Assembly: GCF_039595935.1 (NCBI RefSeq)
Contig: NZ_JBCNKR010000006.1
Coordinates: 124,001-188,000, forward strand
From: Flavobacterium sp.
GTDB taxonomy: Bacteria > Bacteroidota > Bacteroidia > Flavobacteriales > Flavobacteriaceae
Reading direction: 5' to 3'
DNA: 64,000 nt
Shown here: one piece after another, positions 33,921 to 42,640 of the stretch
How positions within the stretch are numbered: the first letter of the stretch is position 1
Layout: every line of letters starts with the position of its first letter
Notes under the pieces: model-generated
What the model was told of the DNA's origin: nothing
The model's input: only the letters and a program-made list of their open reading frames with translations
Database searches by the model: none
Position numbers and translations under genes: made by a program

Positions 33921-35270
33921 TTATTCCTCAATAGGTTTCATTTTGAAAGTTTCCATAAATGCAGTTGTGTAATCTCCTGCAATATATTTTGGATCATCCA
34001 TTAATTGTCTGTGGAAAGGGATTGTAGTTTTCACACCTTCGATGACAAATTCGTCAAGAGCTCTACGCATTTTGCTGATAGCTTCTTCACGAGACTGCGC
34101 CGTTGTAATTAACTTCGCAATCATGGAATCGTAATTTGGCGGAATGCTATATCCTGAGTAAACGTGAGTATCTAAACGTACTCCGTGTCCTCCTGGCATA
34201 TGAAGCGTAGTAATTTTTCCTGGTGAAGGACGAAAATCGTTGTATGGATCTTCGGCATTAATACGAACTTCAATCGCATGTAATTCTGGTAAGTAGTTTT
34301 TTCCAGAAATTGGAATTCCGGCAGCAACCATAATTTGCTCACGAATTAAATCGTAATCAATTACTTGTTCCGTAATTGGGTGTTCAACCTGAATACGTGT
34401 ATTCATTTCCATGAAATAGAAATTTCTGTGTTTGTCCACAAGAAATTCTACAGTTCCTGCTCCTTCGTATTTAATGAATTCGGCAGCTTTTACAGCGGCT
34501 TCTCCCATTCTTGTACGCAATTCATCAGTCATGAAAGGTGAAGGTGTTTCTTCAGTAAGTTTTTGGTGACGACGTTGTACAGAGCAATCTCTTTCAGAAA
34601 GGTGACACGCCTTTCCGTAAGAATCTCCAACAACCTGAATTTCGATATGACGTGGCTCTTCGATAAGTTTTTCCATGTACATTCCGTCATTTCCAAAAGC
34701 TGCAGCAGCTTCCTGACGTGCACTTTCCCAAGCTTTCAAAAGATCTTCTTCTTTCCAGATGGCACGCATTCCTTTTCCACCACCACCAGCAGTAGCTTTC
34801 ATCATAACTGGATAACCAATTTCTGTTGCTGTTTTTTGTGCATGTTCATAAGATTCTAATAATCCGTCTGAACCTGGTACACAAGGAACTCCTGCGGCTT
34901 TCATTGTAGCTTTTGCAGAAGCTTTATCTCCCATTCTGTCGATCATTTCAGGAGCTGCACCAATAAATTTGATTCCGTGCTCCTGGCAAATTTTTGAGAA
35001 TTTAGCATTCTCAGAAAGAAAACCATATCCTGGGTGTATTGCATCTGCATTTGTAATTTCTGCAGCAGCAATAATATTTGACATTTTTAAATACGATAAG
35101 TTACTTGGAGGAGGACCAATACAAACCGCTTCGTCTGCAAATTTAACATGCAAACTTTCTGCATCGGCTGTAGAATAAACTGCTACAGTTTTAATTCCCA
35201 TCTCCTTGCACGTACGAATCACACGAAGTGCAATTTCTCCTCTATTCGCAATTAATATTTTTTTAAACAT
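33921..35270 (-). CDS. accC: Acetyl-CoA carboxylase, biotin carboxylase subunit
   Basis: 449 residues, the usual length. It carboxylates the biotin of AccB using ATP and bicarbonate, the first step of fatty-acid synthesis. The N-terminal domain starts [20 protein letters not shown]. The ATP-grasp glycine loop is GGGGKGMR, and the catalytic segment is [15 protein letters not shown]. It follows accB with a 105-base gap that carries TCTAAAA-type repeats, so the operon may be read as fabH-accB-accC. Confidence 0.97.
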   Translation of the reverse strand: MFKKILIANRGEIALRVIRTCKEMGIKTVAVYSTADAESLHVKFADEAVCIGPPPSNLSYLKMSNIIAAAEITNADAIHPGYGFLSENAKFSKICQEHGIKFIGAAPEMIDRMGDKASAKATMKAAGVPCVPGSDGLLESYEHAQKTATEIGYPVMMKATAGGGGKGMRAIWKEEDLLKAWESARQEAAAAFGNDGMYMEKLIEEPRHIEIQVVGDSYGKACHLSERDCSVQRRHQKLTEETPSPFMTDELRTRMGEAAVKAAEFIKYEGAGTVEFLVDKHRNFYFMEMNTRIQVEHPITEQVIDYDLIREQIMVAAGIPISGKNYLPELHAIEVRINAEDPYNDFRPSPGKITTLHMPGGHGVRLDTHVYSGYSIPPNYDSMIAKLITTAQSREEAISKMRRALDEFVIEGVKTTIPFHRQLMDDPKYIAGDYTTAFMETFKMKPIEE

Positions 35271-35375
35271 CTTATTTTAATTAGATAATTAGACAATTTG
35301 ATAATTAGATAATTTTAGATGTCTGAGAATAATTGCAGATCAATCTAAAACCTAAAATCTAAAATCTAAATTTAT

Positions 35376-35864
35376 TTATGATGGATCTACTAAGAATAAA
35401 GGTTGATCAAATTCAACTGGAGACATATCGTCAACAAGAATTTTTACAATTTTACCTGAAACTTCTGATTCGATTTCGTTGAATAATTTCATTGCTTCAA
35501 TTACGCAAAGAACATCTCCTTTAGATACTGTGCTTCCAACTTCTGTAAAAACTGGTTTGTCTGGAGATGGTTTTCTATAGAATGTTCCAATGATTGGAGA
35601 TTTTATAGTAACATATTTAGAATCTTCTTTAGCAGCTGGAGCTTCTGGAGTTACATTTACCACTACCGGAGCTGTAACTTGTGGAACAGCCGCCTGAGGT
35701 AAAGCTGCCTGAGCTGGTAATTGCTGCACGTAAGTAGCTTCTGTAACATTTGATTCTAGAGTTGTTCTGATAGTGATTTTTACGTCATCCATTTCCAACT
35801 TCACTTCCGCAACGCCTGAATTTGCAACAAATTTGATTAGGTTTTGAATTTCTTTTAAATCCAT
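35376..35864 (-). CDS. accB: Acetyl-CoA carboxylase biotin carboxyl carrier protein
   Basis: 162 residues. The biotinyl site is EAMKLFNEIE with Lys126; Leu follows the usual EAMK-M context, a common variation. A helical N-terminus (LKEIQNLIKFVANSGVAEVK) is joined by a Pro/Ala/Val-rich linker (about 45-80) to the biotinyl domain. It forms a complex with AccC. The gap from fabH is 23 bases, so these are cotranscribed. Confidence 0.96.
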   Translation of the reverse strand: MDLKEIQNLIKFVANSGVAEVKLEMDDVKITIRTTLESNVTEATYVQQLPAQAALPQAAVPQVTAPVVVNVTPEAPAAKEDSKYVTIKSPIIGTFYRKPSPDKPVFTEVGSTVSKGDVLCVIEAMKLFNEIESEVSGKIVKILVDDMSPVEFDQPLFLVDPS

Positions 35865-35887
35865 AATGATTCGTTTTTAGTTTTAAT

Positions 35888-36886
35888 TTATTTCTTATCG
35901 TAAGCCCATTTTAAATAGATAGATCCCCAAGTGAATCCTCCACCAAAAGCGGCAAAAATAACATTATCTCCTTTTTTAAGCTTATGCTCAAAGTCTGCCA
36001 ATACTAATGGTAATGTTCCAGAAGTTGTATTACCATATCTTTCGATATTTACTAATACCTTAGAATCGTCTAATTCTAATCTTCCTGCAGTAGCATCAAT
36101 AATACGCTTATTAGCCTGATGCGGCACTAACCAGTCAACATCCTGATTTGTCAAATTATTTCTTTGCAAAATCAATTCACTTGCATCTGCCATATTAGTT
36201 ACAGCATATTTGAAAACAGTTTTCCCGTCTTGCATAATATTATGCTGTCTATTTTTTACAGTCTCTTCAGATGGCGGAATCAAAGAACCTCCGGCAGGAA
36301 TTTTAAGAAAATCGCGTCCTACACCATCACTTCTTAAATACTCGTCTTGTAAACCAAGACCTTCATAATTTGGTTCAAAAAGAACCGCTCCTGCTCCATC
36401 ACCAAAAATAATACAAGTTGCCCTGTCTGTATAATCTACAATTGACGACATTTTATCGGCACCAATTAAAAGAACTTTTTTGTACCTTCCAGACTGCACA
36501 TAAGCCGCAGCAGTAGACATTCCGTATAAGAAACTTGAACAAGCTGCCTGCAAATCGTAAGCGAATGCATTTGTAGCTCCAATTTCCGTTGCAACATATA
36601 CTCCTGTCGAAGCTACCATCATATCTGGTGTTGCCGTTGCCATGACAATCATGTCAATTTCAAGCGGATCAATATTTGCTTTCGCAATTAAATCCTGTGC
36701 CGCTTTTATGGCAAGGTAAGATGTTCCTTTATCAGCATCTTTAAGAATTCTTCTTTCTTTAATTCCTGTTCGAGTAGTGATCCACTCGTCATTGGTATCA
36801 ACCATTGTTTCTAAAACTTTGTTCGAAAGAACGAAGTCAGGAACATAAGCTCCAACAGCGGTAATTGCGGCTGTGATTGTATTCAT
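35888..36886 (-). CDS. fabH: 3-oxoacyl-[ACP] synthase III
   Basis: 332 residues of the thiolase fold. The nucleophile is Cys116 in LQAACSSFLYG; the other active-site residues are the His in VPHQANKR and the Asn in ERYGNTTSG. It condenses acetyl- or branched acyl-CoA with malonyl-ACP to start fatty-acid chains. It lies directly before accB, and a hairpin separates it from rpmF upstream. Confidence 0.96.
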   Translation of the reverse strand: MNTITAAITAVGAYVPDFVLSNKVLETMVDTNDEWITTRTGIKERRILKDADKGTSYLAIKAAQDLIAKANIDPLEIDMIVMATATPDMMVASTGVYVATEIGATNAFAYDLQAACSSFLYGMSTAAAYVQSGRYKKVLLIGADKMSSIVDYTDRATCIIFGDGAGAVLFEPNYEGLGLQDEYLRSDGVGRDFLKIPAGGSLIPPSEETVKNRQHNIMQDGKTVFKYAVTNMADASELILQRNNLTNQDVDWLVPHQANKRIIDATAGRLELDDSKVLVNIERYGNTTSGTLPLVLADFEHKLKKGDNVIFAAFGGGFTWGSIYLKWAYDKK

Positions 36887-37014
36887 TATATTCTATTATT
36901 TCCTTTCAAATATTATTATTTGAAAAATTTTTAAAAGACTCGAAAATTACAAAAAAAATTGAAACGAATTTGCCTGTATTTTCTTAAAAAACAAAAATTA
37001 TAACCAACAAAAAA

Positions 37015-37035
37015 AACTCTCACTATGTGAGAGTT
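37015..37035 (-). terminator. Terminator after rpmF
   Basis: AACTCTCAC-TAT-GTGAGAGTT is a perfect 9-base stem with a 3-base loop, followed on the minus strand by a T-run. It lies 24 bases after the rpmF stop codon and insulates fabH. Confidence 0.85.
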
Positions 37036-37058
37036 CTAGTATAATTTACAAAAACGTA

Positions 37059-37253
37059 TTAAGCAACCGCTTCAGATTTATCGATAACAACTTGCCCTCT
37101 GTAATACATTTTACCTTCGTGCCAGTAAGCTCTGTGGTATAAATGTGCTTCACCAGTGATTGGGCATGTAGCGATTTGAGCTACAGTAGCTTTATAATGT
37201 GTTCTTCTCTTATCTCTTCTTGTTTTCGAGGTTTTTCTCTTAGGATGTGCCAT
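37059..37253 (-). CDS. rpmF: 50S ribosomal protein L32
   Basis: 64 residues. The basic N-terminus [20 protein letters not shown] is characteristic. The zinc-ribbon Cys pairs are absent apart from one Cys ([19 protein letters not shown]), so this is a metal-free (C-minus) form. It is located 9 bases after yceD, as in most bacteria. Confidence 0.96.
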
Positions 37254-37262
37254 TTTACTATA

Positions 37263-37805
37263 TTATTTATCCGTTAATAGTTTCTTTAATTTTTCCCAAC
37301 GCGGGTCAATATCTTCTTCTTGTTTACTCTCTTCCTTTTGTTCTTTTACACTTAACTCATTCAATTTTGTCAAAGCCTCCGTTTGCAAAGTTCCGTCTTT
37401 TACCCCTGGATGTATTCTTTTTTGAGGCACAGAAAGTGCAATCATTTCATAAATGTATTGTGCTACATCTAATTCATGTTCTCCATGTGGTAAAATTAAC
37501 AGTTCTTCGTTATCATTATTGAATTCTTCTCCAAAACGAACAATTAATTTCATTTTCCCTTTTAAAGGAAGATCAAAATCTTCACTTGTTAGGTCACAAG
37601 GTACATTTACGGTTCCTTTGTGTTTGAATTCCAACTCTAACATGTTGCTTTTCTTATCGAAAACCAAACTCACTTTAATATCTGCACTTTGAAACTCGTC
37701 GTATTCAAAGTTCTTAAAGAACGTGTTATCTATTTGATATTCAAAATGGTGTTTTCCTAGCTTTAATCCTACGAAAGGAATTAAAAATTCTTTTGATTTG
37801 CTCAT
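37263..37805 (-). CDS. YceD (DUF177) family protein
   Basis: 180 residues. The N-terminus FLIPFVGLKLGKHHFEYQID and the region VNVPCDLTSEDFDLPLKGKM with the conserved Cys match DUF177/YceD. The C-terminus is Lys/Glu-rich (KEQKEESKQEEDIDPRWEKL). The family is linked to 23S rRNA or large-subunit assembly, and the constant pairing with rpmF supports this. The last residues DPRWEKLKKLL are typical of Bacteroidota members. Confidence 0.9.
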   Translation of the reverse strand: MSKSKEFLIPFVGLKLGKHHFEYQIDNTFFKNFEYDEFQSADIKVSLVFDKKSNMLELEFKHKGTVNVPCDLTSEDFDLPLKGKMKLIVRFGEEFNNDNEELLILPHGEHELDVAQYIYEMIALSVPQKRIHPGVKDGTLQTEALTKLNELSVKEQKEESKQEEDIDPRWEKLKKLLTDK

Positions 37806-37833
37806 TTCAACATCAATTTGTACAATCCAAATA

Positions 37834-37867
37834 CAAAACTACATATCCGAATTGGGGTGCAAAGATA
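37834..37867 (-). promoter_or_regulatory. Two candidate -7 boxes for the yceD-rpmF operon
   Basis: On the minus strand TAGTTTTG (37841-37834) and TATCTTTG (37867-37860) both match TAnnTTTG. They lie 29 and 55 bases before the yceD ATG. Either could be used. Confidence 0.45.
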
Positions 37868-37910
37868 TAAAATTATTGTAAATCCAATAATCTTATTGAC
37901 CTTTTTTTGT

Positions 37911-38960
37911 TTATAATTGTTTTTCTTTTATTTTTAGAGGTTTTTCGCTAATCTCCTCATACTGATTACGAGAGCGAAAAATATCCAGCGCAAGATAAAC
38001 TGCTTCTTTGAATGAATTGAAATCAGCCATGTCTTTTCCTGCTATATCATAACCTGTACCGTGATCCGGCGAAGTTCTCACTTTATTTAATCCTGCTGTA
38101 TAATTTACTCCTTTACCGAAAGACAAAGTTTTAAACGGAATTAATCCCTGATCGTGATAAGTTGCTACGATAGCATCATATTTTTCATATTGTCCGCTTC
38201 CAAAAAATCCATCGGCAGAAAAAGGTCCGAAAACCAAAGTCCCGTTATCGAATATTTTTTTCAAAACCGGTTTTAAGATCAGATCTTCTTCTTTTCCTAT
38301 TACGCCTCCATCTCCACTATGCGGGTTTAATCCTAAAACAGCAATTTTTGGCTTTACTATACTAAAATCCTGAACCAGAGATTTTCGTATTGTTTCAATT
38401 TTTCTGGTAATTAATTCTTCTGTTATATGAGATGCAACTTCATTTAAAGGAACATGATCTGTTAACAAACCTACTCTTAAATTATCCTGAACCATCATCA
38501 TAAGAGCATTTCCTTCTAATTCCTGATCTAAATAATCGGTATGTCCAGGAAATTTAAACTCTTCAGACTGAATATTATATTTATTGATTGGTGCCGTTAC
38601 CAAAACATCAACCAAACCTTCTTTTAAAGCTTTTGTTGCCGCAGCGAATGATTTTATAGCATATTCGCCTATTTTTTCATCATTTTTCCCAAAATTAATA
38701 TCAACCCCTTCTCTCCATAAATTGTAAACATTTACTTTTCCGGGAATAATCTGATCCAGTTTATCTACACCATGAAACTGAACTGAAGAGGTAAAACTTT
38801 TCTTTACAAATGATAGTATTTTAGCATTTGCAAAAATAACCGGCGTACATAATTCCAGCATTCTGGAATCTTCGAATGTTTTCAGTATAACTTCGCTTCC
38901 AATACCGTTTAAATCTCCAACTGAAATTCCAACAATTATATTTTCTGCTTTTTTATTCAT
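37911..38960 (-). CDS. pdxA: 4-hydroxythreonine-4-phosphate dehydrogenase
   Basis: 349 residues. The N-terminus has ISVGDLNGIGSEVILKTF. The metal-binding His residues are in KFPGHTDYLDQEL, GLLTDHVPL and VATYHDQGLIPFKTLSF, and RTSPDHGTGYDIAG ends the active site. It oxidises 4-phosphohydroxy-L-threonine in vitamin B6 synthesis, acting with PdxJ. Its promoter overlaps that of the divergent ribE gene. Confidence 0.96.
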   Translation of the reverse strand: MNKKAENIIVGISVGDLNGIGSEVILKTFEDSRMLELCTPVIFANAKILSFVKKSFTSSVQFHGVDKLDQIIPGKVNVYNLWREGVDINFGKNDEKIGEYAIKSFAAATKALKEGLVDVLVTAPINKYNIQSEEFKFPGHTDYLDQELEGNALMMMVQDNLRVGLLTDHVPLNEVASHITEELITRKIETIRKSLVQDFSIVKPKIAVLGLNPHSGDGGVIGKEEDLILKPVLKKIFDNGTLVFGPFSADGFFGSGQYEKYDAIVATYHDQGLIPFKTLSFGKGVNYTAGLNKVRTSPDHGTGYDIAGKDMADFNSFKEAVYLALDIFRSRNQYEEISEKPLKIKEKQL

Positions 38961-38980
38961 GAGCTCAGCTTATTTATTAC

Positions 38981-39001
38981 TAATTTTGATGTGCAAATTT
39001 A
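38981..39001. promoter_or_regulatory. Overlapping divergent -7 boxes of pdxA and ribE
   Basis: TAATTTTG (38981-38988, plus strand) serves ribE, and TAAATTTG (39001-38994, minus strand) serves pdxA. The boxes lie 5 bases apart, so two polymerases could hardly bind together. The transcripts would share a few bases at their 5' ends. Confidence 0.5.
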
Positions 39002-39017
39002 GTAAAATAAAACTACA

Positions 39018-39608
39018 ATGTTTACAGGAATTATTGAAACACTTGGAAGAATCCACGAAATACAGAAAGATAAAAACAACTTACACGTTACAGTTGACTC
39101 CTCTATTACTAACGAATTAAAAATTGACCAGAGCGTTTCTCATAACGGAATCTGCCTTACAGTTGTCGCTATTAAAGATTCGTTTTATACTGTTACCGCT
39201 ATTGAGGAAACAATTTTAAAAACCAATATTGGCGACTGGAAAGTTAATGATATTGTAAATCTTGAAAGAGGAATGAAACTTGGAGATCGTCTTGACGGCC
39301 ATATTGTTCAGGGCCACGTAGACCAAACCGGAGTTTGTACAAAAATCGAAGAGGCTAACGGAAGCTGGAATTATACTTTTGAATACGACCGAAACCTAAA
39401 TAACATTACGATTGAAAAAGGATCTATTACGGTTAACGGAGTAAGTTTAACTGTTGTAAACTCTAAAACAAATGAATTTAGCGTTTCTATAATTCCTTAT
39501 ACTTTTGAAAACACCAATTTTAAAGATTTTAAAGTAGGTACAAAAATCAATCTTGAGTTTGATGTTGTTGGGAAATATATTTCAAGACTTTATGCGATAA
39601 ACAAATAA
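39018..39608 (+). CDS. ribE: Riboflavin synthase (alpha chain)
   Basis: 196 residues with two lumazine-binding repeats. It begins MFTGIIETLGRI and has the SxNGxCLTV-type motif (HNGICLTVVAI) in repeat 1. Repeat 2 has GHIVQGHVDQTG and SITVNGVSLTVVN. It converts two lumazines to riboflavin. No FMN riboswitch fits in the short leader. The gene is named ribC in some genomes. A strong hairpin follows. Confidence 0.95.
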   Translation: MFTGIIETLGRIHEIQKDKNNLHVTVDSSITNELKIDQSVSHNGICLTVVAIKDSFYTVTAIEETILKTNIGDWKVNDIVNLERGMKLGDRLDGHIVQGHVDQTGVCTKIEEANGSWNYTFEYDRNLNNITIEKGSITVNGVSLTVVNSKTNEFSVSIIPYTFENTNFKDFKVGTKINLEFDVVGKYISRLYAINK

Positions 39609-39630
39609 TCGCATCAGATTTACTTCATAA

Positions 39631-39662
39631 AAAAAAGCTTCAATTATATTGAAGCTTTTTTT
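39631..39662. terminator. Bidirectional terminator after ribE
   Basis: AAGCTTCAAT-TAT-ATTGAAGCTT is flanked by A- and T-runs, so it works on both strands. The stop codon of the minus-strand small gene lies inside the stem. Confidence 0.85.
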
Positions 39663-39892
39663 ATTTTATTTCGATAAATAATTGTCATTCCTAAAATTAA
39701 TCCTGCACCAATTAAAAAAGGTAAATCTTGATTTATTGGTACTCCAGGAGGAGGAATAGGATCATCATCCGTTCCATTTGTTGAATTTGTTGATGCGTTT
39801 TTTGCTGTTGGCGGCGGAGGCGTGTTAGCCAAAACACTTGACATATTAAATGCAAGTAAAAAAAGTGCTAATATAATCCTTATTATTCTCAT
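39644..39892 (-). CDS. Small secreted/membrane protein with Pro-rich middle
   Basis: 82 residues: signal peptide (RIIRIILALFLLAFNMSSVLA), then a Pro/Asn/Thr-rich segment with TPPPPTAKN and DDPIPPPGVPINQ. A C-terminal hydrophobic helix (LPFLIGAGLILGMTIIY) is followed by basic residues. The PPPGVPI-helix-basic ending is frequent in small flavobacterial envelope proteins. The function is unknown. Confidence 0.65.
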   Translation of the reverse strand: MRIIRIILALFLLAFNMSSVLANTPPPPTAKNASTNSTNGTDDDPIPPPGVPINQDLPFLIGAGLILGMTIIYRNKIKKASI

Positions 39893-40368
39893 AGGTTAAA
39901 CGTGCTGAAATTCAATAATAATACTAGGGGCAAATATTTTTATAGAGATACATCACAATAAATGTTGTCTACACGGAAATTCTTTGGCAAAAGTATACCA
40001 TTTTTACAAAAAAACAACTTTATAATCAATTAAGTGATGTAAAAATAATATACGTATTTATACATAACTAAGATTTAAAAACCAAAAAATCAAGATATAA
40101 ACCACAAATTAACCTCAACATTCTCTTTACTAAATCTACACTAAAAACTATTATTAAACTCTGAATTACAGATATTTATTGCATAAATAATTAAACATTT
40201 AATTTTGCAGTTACTTTTCACAAATGGATCTTATTGGCAAAAAAAACATTAAAAAATAAATTTAAAAAAATTAATCTAAATTTCAATAAGTCAGAAAGAA
40301 CTGTAATTAAATTCTGAATGGCTTTCGTTTTTTCAAATTTGTAAGACGATCAAATATTACCGAATTAA
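39893..40368. other. AT-rich non-coding stretch upstream of the methyltransferase gene
   Basis: No frame longer than about 20 codons is convincing. An isolated -7-like box, TAATTTTG, lies at 40200-40207 with no matching gene; a 12-codon frame starting ATGGATCTTATTGGC at 40224 is too short to claim. The base composition is more A+T-rich than the genes on either side, in keeping with transferred DNA. Confidence 0.5.
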
Positions 40369-40376
40369 TATATTTG
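40369..40376 (+). promoter_or_regulatory. -7 promoter box (TATATTTG) for the methyltransferase gene
   Basis: A perfect TAnnTTTG followed by GCATAAAAC, 66 bases before the start codon. Confidence 0.55.
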
Positions 40377-40442
40377 CATAAAACAAATTTAGAGTAAAAA
40401 ACCCTCAAGGCTTTTCTTCATATCAAAACAGCAATTTAGTAA

Positions 40443-41438
40443 ATGGAAAATAAATATACAGTTGGTAGTTTGTACGCAGGCGTAGGCGGTATTTGTTTGG
40501 GTTTTGAAAAAGCTGGTTTTAAATTGAAATGGGCAAACGAATTTGACAAAAAAGCCTGTGTTACCTACAGAAACAATTTCCAACACAATCTTATTGAAGG
40601 CGATGTAATGGACTTAAACGTTACTTCTCTTGAAAAAATAGATATTTTAACCGCCGGATTTCCGTGTCAGCCATTTTCGCTTGCCGGACATCGAAAAGGT
40701 TTTAACGACAGTCGTGGAAATCATTTTTTTAAGATTCTTGATTTTATTGACGAAATGAGACCTAAGGTTGTTTTTCTTGAAAATGTGAAAAATTTAAAAA
40801 GCCACGATAAAGGCAATACGCTGAAAGTTATAAAAAGCGAAATAAAAAAGCGAAATTATACTTTTGACAGTTCGATTTTGAATACTAAAGATTTTGGAAA
40901 CACTCCTCATAATCGGGAAAGACTTTTCATGATCGCTTTTGACAAAGACTTCATAAAAACGAAAAGTTTTAAGTTTCAGTTCCCCGAAAAAGAGAATTTG
41001 ACCCGATCTTTAAAAGATTTAATTATCACAGAAAAAGTTTCTGATAAATTTTATTATGGAGAAGACAAGTACATGTACACAAAACTAAAGGAAGCTGTAG
41101 TAGATAAAAATCGAATCTATCAATTTAGAAGACAATATGTTAGGGAAAACAAAGCAGGCTTATGTCCTACTCTGACAGCCAATATGGGAACCGGCGGACA
41201 TAACGTTCCGATCATTACAACCGATTTTGGTTTTAGAAAACTAACTCCGAGAGAATGTTTCAGACTTCAAGGCTTTCCTGATGATTATTTATTGCCAAAA
41301 ATTTCAAATTCGAGTTTATACAAACAAGCCGGAAATTCGGTTAGCATGCCGGTTATTCAAAAATTGGCCGAAGAGATTTTTAAAGTAATCCAGAAAGTCG
41401 AAACCAAAGAAAAGAAGAAAGAGAAATTAAATATTTAG
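40443..41438 (+). CDS. DNA (cytosine-5-)-methyltransferase
   Basis: 331 residues, the size of M.HhaI. The order of motifs is canonical: motif I SLYAGVGGICLGFEKAG, motif IV TAGFPCQPFSLAG with catalytic Cys75, motif VI FLENVKNL, motif VIII NRERLFMIAF, and motif X YKQAGNSVSMPV. The target-recognition region (about 200-260, including RRQYVRENKAGLCP) is short and its specificity cannot be read. No restriction enzyme is adjacent; the partner is a Vsr nuclease converging from the other strand. It is probably an orphan methyltransferase. Confidence 0.94.
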   Translation: MENKYTVGSLYAGVGGICLGFEKAGFKLKWANEFDKKACVTYRNNFQHNLIEGDVMDLNVTSLEKIDILTAGFPCQPFSLAGHRKGFNDSRGNHFFKILDFIDEMRPKVVFLENVKNLKSHDKGNTLKVIKSEIKKRNYTFDSSILNTKDFGNTPHNRERLFMIAFDKDFIKTKSFKFQFPEKENLTRSLKDLIITEKVSDKFYYGEDKYMYTKLKEAVVDKNRIYQFRRQYVRENKAGLCPTLTANMGTGGHNVPIITTDFGFRKLTPRECFRLQGFPDDYLLPKISNSSLYKQAGNSVSMPVIQKLAEEIFKVIQKVETKEKKKEKLNI

Positions 41439-41875
41439 TTTTGTTTTTCCTCCATTTTTAATTTTGAAAGTTCAATTTCTTCCTGAATTTTTCCAACACA
41501 AACATTCAATTCTTTTTGAACTTCTTTACTCCAAAACCGAATCACCTTCCATTTTTTTGAAATCAAATATTCGTTGACTTCTATATCGCGTTTCATATTC
41601 CGTTCAATTTTCGGAATCCAGTATTCCCGATTGGATTTGATTCTCAATTGCTGAGTTTCCCAGTCTTTTCCGTGAAAAAATTCACTGTCGATAAAAATGG
41701 CGATTTTATATTTTGCAAAAGTCAAATCTGGTTTACCAAATACTTTTTTGTTGTTTTTTCGATAGCGATAACCTAAATTCCACAAAGCTTTTGCTAAGCG
41801 AACTTCTTGCGTAGTTGCCGTGCTTTTTATCGCCTGCATATTTTTTCTCCGTTGTTCGGGAGTTAAATTATCCAT
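41435..41875 (-). CDS. vsr: Very short patch repair (Vsr) endonuclease
   Basis: 146 residues from the ATG at 41875. The frame is open to 41980, but those extra residues are unlike the family. It starts LTPEQRRKNMQAIKSTATTQ, with the nuclease core FGKPDLTFAKYKIAIFID. The catalytic Asp50 is in GKPDLTF, and the SEFFHGKDWE loop replaces the CFWHxxxC zinc motif. Vsr nicks 5' of a T-G mismatch left by deamination of 5-methylcytosine, so its pairing with the methyltransferase makes sense. The 3' end overlaps the methyltransferase stop by four bases. Confidence 0.9.
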   Translation of the reverse strand: MDNLTPEQRRKNMQAIKSTATTQEVRLAKALWNLGYRYRKNNKKVFGKPDLTFAKYKIAIFIDSEFFHGKDWETQQLRIKSNREYWIPKIERNMKRDIEVNEYLISKKWKVIRFWSKEVQKELNVCVGKIQEEIELSKLKMEEKQN

Positions 41876-41959
41876 TTTGTGAAGATTAAATTTGTCTTTG
41901 AGACATAAAGTTAATCTTATTTTCTTTTTGAAAACGAATAAAAACAGACACAAAACAAA

Positions 41960-41987
41960 AAAGCCTTTACATTTCTGCAAAGGCTTT
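41960..41987 (-). terminator. Terminator after tRNA(CAT)
   Basis: AAGCCTTT pairs with AAAGGCTT, followed by a T-rich stretch on the minus strand. It lies 16 bases past the tRNA 3' end. Confidence 0.75.
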
Positions 41988-42002
41988 GTGTTTCTAAAGA
42001 AG

Positions 42003-42076
42003 TGGTCCCACCTGGGCTCGAACCAGGGACCACCTGATTATGAGTCAGGTGCTCTAACCAACTGAGCTATAGGACC
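42003..42076 (-). tRNA. tRNA with CAT anticodon (probably Ile2, otherwise Met)
   Basis: 74 nt with acceptor GGTCCTA / TGGGACC, D-arm GCTC..GAGC, anticodon stem CCTGA/TCAGG with loop CTCATAA (CAT at 42040-42042), and T-arm CCTGG TTCGAGC CCAGG. The C4-G69 and C5-G68 pairs match the features that TilS reads in tRNA-Ile2, while elongator Met tRNA usually has other pairs there. The first pair is G-C, so it is not the initiator. CCA is not encoded. Confidence 0.93.
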
Positions 42077-42223
42077 GGTTTAGAGGATGCAATATTACTA
42101 CTATTTTTCGTTCACTCCAAATATTTTAAGACATGATTTGTATTTAATTTTATTTCAATGCCCCGTATTTCAAAACAGAATTGATTTTCAACACCTTATT
42201 TCGACAAAAGAATCGATATTTTT

Positions 42224-42628
42224 TTATCTGATTTCCTGACAAAGCTCTACCAAAACGCCATTTGTGTTCTTTGGATGCAGAAAAACCACCAATTTATTGT
42301 CGGCACCTTTCTTTGGAGTTTCGTTTATCAGCACAAAACCTTCGCTTTTTAAACGGGAAATTTCGGCATGAATATCTTCAACATCAAAAGCGATGTGATG
42401 AATTCCTTCTCCTTTTTTTTCTAAAAATTTCGCAATCGGACTTTCAGGGTTTGTCGCCATCAAAAGTTCAATCTTATTAGTTCCTGTCTGAAAAAACGAA
42501 GTCAAAACACCTTCGCTTTCTACCGTTTCTTCTTTATATGACGGAACACCTAATAATTTTTCGAATAATGCATTAGCATCTTCCATATTTTTTACTGCGA
42601 TTCCGATATGTTCTATTTTATTAACCAT
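42224..42628 (-). CDS. mce: Methylmalonyl-CoA epimerase
   Basis: 134 residues of the vicinal-oxygen-chelate fold. It begins IEHIGIAVKNMEDANALFEK with the first metal His; the other ligands are in GIHHIAFDVED and LVELCQ. It interconverts (R)- and (S)-methylmalonyl-CoA in propionate metabolism with methylmalonyl-CoA mutase. The mutase is not in the window. It stands alone, 12 bases after the stop of the large gene upstream on the same strand. Confidence 0.93.
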   Translation of the reverse strand: MVNKIEHIGIAVKNMEDANALFEKLLGVPSYKEETVESEGVLTSFFQTGTNKIELLMATNPESPIAKFLEKKGEGIHHIAFDVEDIHAEISRLKSEGFVLINETPKKGADNKLVVFLHPKNTNGVLVELCQEIR

Positions 42629-42640
42629 CTCACTTTTATT

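Noticed and set aside
40224..40259. Short frame after an isolated TAATTTTG box
   Set aside because: About 11 residues of Lys-rich sequence with no support; could be chance in AT-rich DNA.
39893..40442. Direct repeat of the tRNA 3' end as an att site
   Set aside because: Searched by eye for GTGGTCCCACCTGG-like sequence at the left side of the insertion and found none.
41876..41980. Longer N-terminus of Vsr
   Set aside because: The added 35 residues are hydrophobic and Lys-rich, absent from the family, and come from the tRNA terminator region.
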